A stretch of DNA of 6,718 bases, taken from contig JAOAEN010000073.1 in the NCBI GenBank assembly GCA_026416775.1, forward strand, positions 1-6,718, given 5' to 3'. Shown here in pieces: positions 1 through 4,644 of the stretch; within the stretch, counting starts at the first letter, position 1, and the number at the start of each line of letters is the position of its first letter. Origin of the DNA: Dehalococcoidales bacterium. GTDB taxonomy: Bacteria; Chloroflexota; Dehalococcoidia; Dehalococcoidales; RBG-16-60-22. A program made the translations under genes and the position numbers. A model generated the notes under the pieces. It was not told where the DNA came from, did not search any database, and saw nothing but the letters and a program-made list of their open reading frames with translations.

Positions 1-7
1 GGATAAG

Positions 8-15
8 CCCCTTCT
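8..15 (-). promoter_or_regulatory. Shine-Dalgarno of the gene following hisA (probably hisF, outside the window)
   Basis: On the minus strand AGAAGGGG lies two bases after the hisA stop codon, and the window ends 7 bases later with no start codon yet seen. The position and strength suggest a tightly coupled next gene starting at or just beyond the edge. In many bacteria hisF follows hisA, but no hisF codon is visible here, so that identity is an inference. Confidence 0.4.
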
Positions 16-17
16 CG

Positions 18-773
18 TTAAAATTCAGCTTTGCCACGGGTACTCCTCTCGTCCTGAAGCTGGTTGATCTCGCCGAGGGCCTGTTTCAGGTTGATGTTAC
101 CGGTGTAGAGGGCTTTGCCCACGATGGCCCCCTCGGCACCGAGTTTCTTTAGCATTTTCAGGTGGTGCAGGGATGCAATCCCCCCGGCGGCGATGACCGG
201 GAGTCTCGCGGTATCAATCATTTCGGCAATCGCGCTGAAGTTCGGCTCCGTAAGCGTGCCATCGCGGTTGATGTCCGTGTAGATGATGCGGGGCACACCG
301 ATTTCCTTCATCGTTCTGGCAAGGGCAGTGGCACTCCTATCGGTATCCCTGACCCAGCCGTGGGTGGCAACAACTCCGTTGCGCGCATCAATACTCACCA
401 CGACCGACTCACGGTACTGCCGGCATGCCGCAATGACAAGTGCCGGGTCGTCCACCGCGGCCGTACCCAGGATGACGCGGTCAACTCCGCTCTGCAGGAG
501 CTTCTTTATTGTCTCCAGGTTCCTGATGCCCCCGCCCACCTGGACCGGGATGAGCATGGCACGGGCAATATCCCTGATGATGGCGAAGTTACGGATTTCG
601 CCGTGGACAGCACCATCAAGGTCAATGAGATGGAGCCGCGGTGCCCCCATACCCTGCCATTTCAGGGCAACGTCAAGCGGGTCATCGGAGAAAACCGTCT
701 CCTGCTCGTAAGCGCCCTGATAGAGGCGGACACACCTGCCATCCTTGAGGTCTATTGCTGGTATGATTTCAAT
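18..773 (-). CDS. hisA: HisA, ProFAR isomerase (phosphoribosylformimino-AICAR ribotide isomerase)
   Basis: Cytosolic enzyme of histidine biosynthesis that performs the Amadori rearrangement of ProFAR to PRFAR, the substrate of HisF/HisH. Read from 773, the product is 251 residues, normal for HisA. It has the family N-terminus IEIIPAIDLKDG with catalytic Asp8, the second catalytic Asp129 in SIDARNG, Thr166 in YTDINRDG, and the phosphate-binding glycine motifs VGGGIRN (about 79-85) and AAGGIAS (about 195-201) of the two half-barrels. The first in-frame ATG (codon at 650) would remove 41 residues including Asp8. A TAG stop lies seven codons upstream of the ATT at 773-771, and no ATG, GTG or TTG falls between in frame. 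A strong GGGAGGG (785-779) sits 5 bases before that ATT, so an AUU start is the best reading. A sequence error at this codon is the alternative. It is transcribed divergently from the acyl-CoA genes and is the first gene of its transcript. Confidence 0.95.
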   Translation of the reverse strand: MEIIPAIDLKDGRCVRLYQGAYEQETVFSDDPLDVALKWQGMGAPRLHLIDLDGAVHGEIRNFAIIRDIARAMLIPVQVGGGIRNLETIKKLLQSGVDRVILGTAAVDDPALVIAACRQYRESVVVSIDARNGVVATHGWVRDTDRSATALARTMKEIGVPRIIYTDINRDGTLTEPNFSAIAEMIDTARLPVIAAGGIASLHHLKMLKKLGAEGAIVGKALYTGNINLKQALGEINQLQDERSTRGKAEF

Positions 774-793
774 CGGAGCCCTCCCGAAAACGC

Positions 794-810
794 GCTATAG
801 AAATTATAGC
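794..810. repeat. Inverted repeat over the hisA -10 element (possible operator)
   Basis: GCTATA (794-799) and TATAGC (805-810) form a perfect 6-base inverted repeat with the 5-base spacer GAAAT. It covers the hisA -10 box and the predicted start point. A repressor site here would block hisA transcription directly. The repeat is short and AT-rich and partly reflects the TATAAT box itself, so chance is a real alternative. Confidence 0.25.
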
Positions 811-832
811 ACCGTGCTTTCTACCAGAACAA
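803..832 (-). promoter_or_regulatory. Predicted sigma-70-type promoter of hisA
   Basis: Minus strand: a perfect -10 TATAAT (808-803) lies 18 bases downstream of a weak -35 TTGTTC (832-827). Transcription would start near 796, giving a leader of about 22 bases with GGGAGGG placed just before the ATT start at 773. The -35 matches consensus at only three positions, so an activator may help or the promoter may be moderate. Confidence 0.55.
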
Positions 833-855
833 TAAAGCTTCCCCGCCGTCGTTCC

Positions 856-884
856 TTGACGCTCGGACGAGATACATTTATGAT
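856..884 (+). promoter_or_regulatory. Predicted sigma-70-type promoter of the acyl-CoA gene cluster
   Basis: TTGACG (856-861) and TATGAT (879-884) are separated by exactly 17 bases, each one mismatch from consensus. Start is expected near 891, with AGGGG (905-909) then 6 bases before the ATG at 916. It is back-to-back with the hisA promoter, the two -35 boxes lying 23 bases apart. Confidence 0.7.
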
Positions 885-915
885 AAATTCGGAAAGGTAA
901 ATACAGGGGTTTTTC

Positions 916-1656
916 ATGACCTACACAACAGTTCTTTATTCTGTGGAAGGGCACATCGCCCGCATCACGTTGAACCGCCCGGAGCGCGGCAACATGATTG
1001 ACACACGGATGGCATCTGAGCTTGCCGAAATCTGCGAAAGGATAAGACACGATGACAGCATTTACGCTGTGGGCATTACCGGAGCGGGGTATAGCTTCTG
1101 CTGCGGTGCGGAAAACGGTCTGGAACTGTCATGCCACCCTGCTTTAGCCATTGCCGCGATTGAACAGCCGGTGATTGCCGTAATCAATGGCGATGCCATC
1201 GCCGAGGGGCTGGAGATGGCTTTAAGCTGTGATATCCGCATTGCTTCAGATGATGCCCGGTTCTGCCTGCCGCAGCTCACGCAGGGTGGCTTTCCCTGCG
1301 GTGGTGCCACGCAGCGGCTTCCGCGGACGGTTGGTATTGGCTATGCTATGGAGATGTTTCTCACCGGCTCAACCGTGGATGCCGGTCGGGCATTTGAGAT
1401 GGGCCTCGTAAACCATACTTTCCTGGCGGAGATGCTCCCGCAGGAGGCGGAAAAGATATTCCAGGCGGTGGCAGGCAAAGCCCCTCTCGCCAGCCGCTAC
1501 CTGAAAGAGACGGTCATTAAAGGCATGGACATGACCTTGGAGCAGGGGTTACGGCTTGAAGCGGATCTGTATTTCTTGCTACATACCACCGCCGACCGTA
1601 CCGAAGGTATCACCGCCTTCCGTGAAAAGAGAAACCCGAATTTTAAGGGTGGGTAA
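916..1656 (+). CDS. Crotonase-fold (enoyl-CoA hydratase/isomerase family) protein lacking one catalytic Glu
   Basis: A 246-residue crotonase-superfamily protein, expected to act on an acyl-CoA thioester in the cytosol. Seen: N-terminal ITLNRPERG (about 17-25), the CoA/oxyanion segment GAGYSFCCGAE (56-66), the central EGLEMALSCDIRIA (97-110), TQRLPRTVG, AMEMFLTG (144-151) and the typical C-terminus DRTEGITAFREKRNPNF. Of the two acid residues of classical hydratase (rat Glu144/Glu164), Glu100 matches the first, but the second is Gln120 (LPQ instead of QPE). The oxyanion glycine position carries Glu97. The loop between GAE and QPVIA is about 13 residues shorter than in the next gene. Syn-hydration of a standard enoyl-CoA is therefore doubtful; isomerase, lyase or another crotonase-type chemistry is possible. 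First gene after a strong promoter, with AGGGG 6 bases before its ATG, and 11 bases ahead of a second crotonase gene. Confidence 0.88.
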   Translation: MTYTTVLYSVEGHIARITLNRPERGNMIDTRMASELAEICERIRHDDSIYAVGITGAGYSFCCGAENGLELSCHPALAIAAIEQPVIAVINGDAIAEGLEMALSCDIRIASDDARFCLPQLTQGGFPCGGATQRLPRTVGIGYAMEMFLTGSTVDAGRAFEMGLVNHTFLAEMLPQEAEKIFQAVAGKAPLASRYLKETVIKGMDMTLEQGLRLEADLYFLLHTTADRTEGITAFREKRNPNFKGG

Positions 1657-1667
1657 TTGCGTCATTC

Positions 1668-2414
1668 ATGAGCAAGGTCACAGGTATATCCGCGGGTGCT
1701 TTTGAGACCATCATCTACGAAAAACACGATGGTACCGCCTATATCACGCTCAACCGCCCGAAGCAGCTCAATGCCTATAATGTCAGGATGCGGGACGAGC
1801 TTCACGAGGTGCTAACAGCCATTCGTGACGACCCGGAAGTGCTGGTAACCATCATGAAAGGTGCCGGAGACAAGGCCTTCTGTGCCGGGGCTGACCTCAC
1901 CGAGTTCCTGACGGCACCGCCCCCGGTATTTGCCCGTCGTGCCCGCTTCGCGAGGGATGTCTGGGGTCTCTTCCTGAGCATCGATAAGCCTTTTATCTGC
2001 GCGATGCACGGGTACGTGCTCGGCTCGGGTATTGAGATGGCGGTATGCTGCGATATCCGCCTGGCAAGCGAGGACGCACGTTTTGGCATGCCGGAGACCG
2101 GGCTTGGAATTATCCCTGCCGCTGGGGGCACCCAGACAGTTCCCCGCACCACTGGTATGACGGCGGCACTTGAGATGCTCCTTACAGGGCGCTGGCTTTC
2201 AGCACAGGAAGCCCTGCGGATAAGGCTCATCAACCGGATCGTGCCGCGCGTTGAACTGTTTCCCGCCGCAGAGGCGCTTGCCGCGAAGATCAAATCGCTG
2301 GACCCGCTTGCCGTGCGTTATGTCAAGCAGGCAGTCAGATGCGGGCTTGACCTTCCCCTTGCCGAGGGGCTGGTGCTGGAAGCAAGGCTTGCCCGGATGC
2401 TGAAAAAATCGTGA
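1668..2414 (+). CDS. Enoyl-CoA hydratase/isomerase family protein with short C-terminus
   Basis: A 248-residue crotonase-fold protein that likely hydrates a 2-enoyl-CoA to a 3-hydroxyacyl-CoA. Seen: AYITLNRPKQLNAYN (24-38), GAGDKAFCAGADLTEF (65-80) for CoA and oxyanion binding, GYVLGSGIEMAVCCDIRLA with Glu123 (Glu144 equivalent), FGMPETGLG with Glu143 (Glu164 equivalent), and AAGGTQTVPR. Both catalytic acids are present, unlike the preceding paralogue. The protein stops after EARLARMLKKS, so the usual DxxEGxxAFxEKRxPxF tail of about 25 residues is missing. No such tail is found in other frames before the sirtuin start 10 bases later. The N-terminus is about 8 residues longer than in the preceding gene. 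The Shine-Dalgarno is weak (GGGTGGG about 14 bases before ATG), suggesting coupling to the upstream gene. Substrate not predictable. Confidence 0.9.
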   Translation: MSKVTGISAGAFETIIYEKHDGTAYITLNRPKQLNAYNVRMRDELHEVLTAIRDDPEVLVTIMKGAGDKAFCAGADLTEFLTAPPPVFARRARFARDVWGLFLSIDKPFICAMHGYVLGSGIEMAVCCDIRLASEDARFGMPETGLGIIPAAGGTQTVPRTTGMTAALEMLLTGRWLSAQEALRIRLINRIVPRVELFPAAEALAAKIKSLDPLAVRYVKQAVRCGLDLPLAEGLVLEARLARMLKKS

Positions 2415-2424
2415 TCGGAGCTTC

Positions 2425-3210
2425 ATGGACACAGAGCTGAGCGAAAAAATTGATAAGGTTGCCGGGCTTATCGCGAAAAGCCAGCGGCTGGTCATCTTCA
2501 CGGGTGCCGGGGTCAGCACCGAGTCCGGCATTCCCGACTTCCGCGGGCCCGGCGGGCTTTGGACGCGTTTTGACCCCGATGACTTCACCATTGACAGGTT
2601 TCTCAGTAACCTGGAATGCCGCCGCAAGCAGTGGTACATCTTCCGTGAGGGCATTCTGGGGCATAAGGCCTCACCCAATGCCGCCCACATCGCTATTGCC
2701 GAGCTTTACCGGATGGGCAGGCTTGACTGTGTTATCACCCAGAACATTGATGGACTGCACCAGAGGGCCGGGCTTCCCGATGAAATCGTCTTTGAACTGC
2801 ACGGCAATATGCGCTGGGCGGTCTGCCTCGACTGCGGGCGGCGCTACCCGTTTGAAGAAGTGAAAAGGCGGCTTGATGCCGGAGAGGAAATCCCGGCCTG
2901 TTCTCCCTGCCGCGGTGTGATCAAGCCGGATGTAGTCATGTTCGGGGAGCAATTGCCCTACGATGTGCTTGAAGAGGCAGGGCGGCGTTCACGCCGGGCA
3001 GACGTATTCATCGTCATTGGCTCCACGCTGGTGGTCTATCCTGCCGCCTACATGCCGATGTATGCAGTGCAGTCCGGAGCAAGGCTTGTCATCATCAATC
3101 TCGGAGAAACTCCCATGGACAAGCTGGCAACGGTGCTTATCAGTGGTAAAGCCGGTGAGACCATGAGTGCCATCGTACAGAAGGTGAAAGAAAAGTTGGA
3201 CAGCCGGTAG
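2425..3210 (+). CDS. Sir2-family NAD-dependent protein deacylase (sirtuin)
   Basis: A 261-residue single-domain sirtuin that removes acyl groups from protein lysines using NAD+, releasing nicotinamide and O-acyl-ADP-ribose. Seen: NAD-binding GAGVSTESGIPDFR (27-40), TQNIDGLHQRAG (105-116), catalytic His126 in ELHGN, a zinc site of Cys134, Cys137, Cys159 and Cys162, then VMFGEQLP, VIGSTLVVYPAA (197-208) and IINLGETPMD. The sequence resembles my memory of the Thermotoga Sir2 more than E. coli CobB. WYIFR at 70-74 recalls the Tyr/Arg pair of desuccinylases but is offset by about one residue, so acyl preference is open. GGAG sits 4 bases before the ATG, and the gene begins 10 bases after the second crotonase. 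Its place among acyl-CoA genes suggests control of acyl-lysine marks on metabolic enzymes such as acyl-CoA synthetases, an inference from known CobB biology. Confidence 0.95.
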   Translation: MDTELSEKIDKVAGLIAKSQRLVIFTGAGVSTESGIPDFRGPGGLWTRFDPDDFTIDRFLSNLECRRKQWYIFREGILGHKASPNAAHIAIAELYRMGRLDCVITQNIDGLHQRAGLPDEIVFELHGNMRWAVCLDCGRRYPFEEVKRRLDAGEEIPACSPCRGVIKPDVVMFGEQLPYDVLEEAGRRSRRADVFIVIGSTLVVYPAAYMPMYAVQSGARLVIINLGETPMDKLATVLISGKAGETMSAIVQKVKEKLDSR

Positions 3211-3251
3211 TCTACCATTTACCTTCAAATTTCAGGCGGATGCCATCTCTC

Positions 3252-3260
3252 TGCTATACT
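3252..3260 (+). promoter_or_regulatory. Possible extended -10 promoter ahead of the acyl-CoA dehydrogenase
   Basis: TGCTATACT fits the extended -10 pattern TGnTATAAT with one mismatch. No good -35 lies 16-18 bases upstream. Initiation would fall near 3267, only about 4 bases before the ATG at 3271, giving an almost leaderless message. Only a weak GGA (3261-3263) precedes that ATG. The gene may also be read through from upstream, as no terminator is seen after the sirtuin. Confidence 0.3.
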
Positions 3261-3270
3261 GGACGCAAGC

Positions 3271-4416
3271 ATGGACTTTGAGCTTACCGACGAACAGAAG
3301 ATGCTCCGGGCAACTGTCCGGGACTTTGCCCGGGCCGAGATTGCCCCGGTGGCTTCCCGTATTGACCGGACTGCCGAATTCCCCGCCGCCGAGATCAGAA
3401 AGATGGCATCCCTCGGTCTTTTCGGGCTGACCATTCCCGAAGAATATGGTGGTAGCGGCAGGGGCAAACTTGAACTCTGCATCGTTGTCGAGGAACTTGC
3501 GGCTGTCTCTGCCGCCGTTGATAACTACCTGCGCGTGAGTCTTTCCCTCGGTATCGTCCCCATCATCCAGTACGGTACTGAGGCCCAGAGGAGGAAATAC
3601 CTTCCTGCCCATGCCCGGGGGGAAAAGATGGCCTGTTTTGCCCTTACCGAAGCGGGAGCCGGGAGCGACCCTTCCAGCATGCAGACCACTGCCACCCGCT
3701 GTGAAGGCGGCTATCTTCTTAACGGGAGCAAGCTTTTTATCAGCATCGGCGACAAGGCGGATATTGTCGTGGGCTTTGCTACGGTTGACCGCGCTTTAAA
3801 GCACCGCGGCATCACCGCTTTCGTGCTGGACAAGGGGACCCCGGGATTGTCCTACGGGAAACAGGAGGAAAAGCTCGGGCTTCATGGCTTTATCTCCACC
3901 GAGCTTATCTTTGAAAACTGCTTTGTGCCCGAGGAGAACCGCATCGGTGCCGAGGGACAGGGGCTCAGGATCGCCCTGGACGCCCTCGACGTGAGTCGCA
4001 TCACCGTCGGTGCTGAAGCGGTGGGCATTGCCCGCGCGGCTTTTGAAGCGGCACTGGGTTACGCCAAGGAACGCCAGCAGTTCGGTCAGCCGATCGCCGG
4101 TTTTCAGGCCATCCAGTGGATGCTTGCGGACATGGCAACACGGATTGATGCCGCCCGTCTTCTCACCTACCGTGCGGCTTACCTCTGTGACCGGGGCATG
4201 CCGTTTGTCAGGGAAGCCGCCATGGCAAAGGTCTTTGCTTCGGAGGTTGCCGGCTTTGTCACGAGCAAAGCACTCCAGATTCACGGCGGCTATGGCTACA
4301 CGAAGGATTATCCGCTTGAACGCTACTTCCGCGATGCCAAGATTACCGAAATCTACGAGGGTACTTCAGAGATCATGCGTCTCACCATTGCCCGTAGTCT
4401 CCTGCGTGACGAATAG
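3271..4416 (+). CDS. Acyl-CoA dehydrogenase (FAD-dependent)
   Basis: A 381-residue flavoenzyme, typical of the short/medium-chain acyl-CoA dehydrogenase family, which forms 2-enoyl-CoA from acyl-CoA and passes electrons to an electron-transfer flavoprotein. Seen: N-terminus MDFELTDEQKMLRATVRDFA, an exact match in style to the family start; FALTEAGAGSDPSS (123-136, signature 1); the beta domain KLGLHGFISTELIFENCFVP (201-220); RQQFGQPIAGFQ (268-279); QIHGGYGYTKDYPLERYFRD (336-355, signature 2); and the catalytic base Glu363 in IYEGTSEI, the position used by most family members. In the beta domain the common KLGxRxS pattern reads KLGLHGF, a small deviation near the FAD/substrate region. It lies 60 bases after the sirtuin and works logically upstream of the two crotonases in beta-oxidation-like chemistry. 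Chain length or branched/aromatic preference cannot be inferred. Confidence 0.95.
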   Translation: MDFELTDEQKMLRATVRDFARAEIAPVASRIDRTAEFPAAEIRKMASLGLFGLTIPEEYGGSGRGKLELCIVVEELAAVSAAVDNYLRVSLSLGIVPIIQYGTEAQRRKYLPAHARGEKMACFALTEAGAGSDPSSMQTTATRCEGGYLLNGSKLFISIGDKADIVVGFATVDRALKHRGITAFVLDKGTPGLSYGKQEEKLGLHGFISTELIFENCFVPEENRIGAEGQGLRIALDALDVSRITVGAEAVGIARAAFEAALGYAKERQQFGQPIAGFQAIQWMLADMATRIDAARLLTYRAAYLCDRGMPFVREAAMAKVFASEVAGFVTSKALQIHGGYGYTKDYPLERYFRDAKITEIYEGTSEIMRLTIARSLLRDE

Positions 4417-4426
4417 GGGGTCGTTG

Positions 4427-4442
4427 CGGCAATAGCCTGCCG
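4427..4442 (+). terminator. Weak hairpin after the acyl-CoA dehydrogenase gene
   Basis: CGGCA (4427-4431) and TGCCG (4438-4442) pair around a 6-base loop, starting 10 bases after the stop codon. No T-run follows, so it is not a convincing intrinsic terminator. It may protect the 3' end or be incidental. It directly abuts the -35 box of the next promoter. Confidence 0.25.
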
Positions 4443-4444
4443 TA

Positions 4445-4474
4445 TTGACAAAAGTTTACGTGTTAAGCTATCAT
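4445..4474 (+). promoter_or_regulatory. Predicted sigma-70-type promoter of the pantothenate operon leader
   Basis: A perfect -35 TTGACA (4445-4450) and a -10 TATCAT (4469-4474, one mismatch) are 18 bases apart. Initiation is expected at about 4480-4482, exactly where the first leader hairpin begins. This gives a 5' untranslated leader of about 164 bases before the ATG at 4645. Confidence 0.7.
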
Positions 4475-4480
4475 TAAATT

Positions 4481-4507
4481 GACCACCGACCGTAATGGCG
4501 GTGAGTC
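4481..4507 (+). promoter_or_regulatory. pan-type RNA motif, hairpin 1
   Basis: Stem, outer to inner: GAC (4481-4483) pairs with GTC (4505-4507); A4504 is bulged in the 3' arm; CACCG (4484-4488) pairs with CGGTG (4499-4503); A4489 is bulged in the 5' arm; CC (4490-4491) pairs with GG (4497-4498); the loop is GTAAT. That is ten Watson-Crick pairs with one single-A bulge on each arm. The element sits at the very 5' end of the predicted transcript. As I recall, the described 'pan' motif is a small hairpin with bulged adenosines found upstream of panB/panC/panD genes. The match is from memory and not from a covariance search. Confidence 0.7.
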
Positions 4508-4544
4508 GGAATATTTGACCGGTAACCTTAACAAAATACGTTGA

Positions 4545-4572
4545 CCGCTTGGATCGGAAACGACCGAGACGG
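4545..4572 (+). promoter_or_regulatory. pan-type RNA motif, hairpin 2
   Basis: Stem, outer to inner: CCG (4545-4547) pairs with CGG (4570-4572); A4569 is bulged in the 3' arm; CTTGG (4548-4552) pairs with CCGAG (4564-4568) with one G-T wobble; A4553 is bulged in the 5' arm; TCG (4554-4556) pairs with CGA (4561-4563); the loop is a GAAA tetraloop. The plan (3 bp, 3' A bulge, 5 bp, 5' A bulge, 2-3 bp, loop) is the same as in hairpin 1 although the paired bases differ, which argues for conserved structure over sequence duplication. Its 3' arm can alternatively pair with the terminator. Confidence 0.7.
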
Positions 4573-4608
4573 CAGAAAAATAAAAAAACTTGCCAGATGC
4601 CCTCTCGG
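4564..4608 (+). promoter_or_regulatory. Candidate antiterminator pairing (hairpin 2 3' arm with terminator 5' arm)
   Basis: CCGAGACGG (4564-4572) can pair with CCCTCTCGG (4600-4608) at 8 of 9 positions, the only mismatch being C4570 with C4602. It even uses A4569, which is bulged in hairpin 2. This pairing excludes both hairpin 2 and the terminator. It predicts that stabilising hairpin 2 switches the operon off. Seen by hand complementarity only; no folding energies were computed. Confidence 0.5.
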
Positions 4609-4628
4609 AAAGCCCGAGGGGGTTTTTT
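4600..4628 (+). terminator. Intrinsic terminator in the pantothenate leader (attenuator)
   Basis: CCCTCTCGG (4600-4608) pairs with CCGAGGGGG (4614-4622) over nine pairs (one T-G wobble) around the loop AAAGC, followed directly by six T residues (4623-4628). It ends 16 bases before the ATG of the next gene and well after the preceding stop codon. It also lies downstream of the leader promoter and hairpins, so it looks like an attenuator and not the end of the upstream operon, though it would also stop readthrough from the acyl-CoA dehydrogenase. Confidence 0.85.
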
Positions 4629-4644
4629 ATTTCGGGGGCGGCGA

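Noticed and set aside
162..800. Open frames of 212 and 142 codons on the plus strand
   Set aside because: Both lie opposite hisA, whose motifs and length are convincing, and their sequences look like out-of-frame translations.
2402..2424. Frameshift at the A-run near the end of the second crotonase
   Set aside because: Neither other frame encodes the missing EGxxAFxEKR tail before the sirtuin start, so a single-base indel does not explain the short end.
2632..2646. Class III (desuccinylase-type) assignment of the sirtuin from Tyr71 and Arg74
   Set aside because: The YxxR spacing matches, but it sits about one residue out of register with CobB relative to the PNAAH anchor, and the rest resembles Thermotoga Sir2. 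It cannot be decided by eye.
3796..4284. Minus-strand open frame of 162 codons inside the acyl-CoA dehydrogenase gene
   Set aside because: It is antisense to a complete, well conserved gene, without its own ribosome site or family resemblance.
4549..4644. N-terminal extension of the DUF2520 protein from a TTG codon
   Set aside because: It would run through pan hairpin 2 and the intrinsic terminator and adds a basic tract not expected before the MKIGFIGAG Rossmann start.
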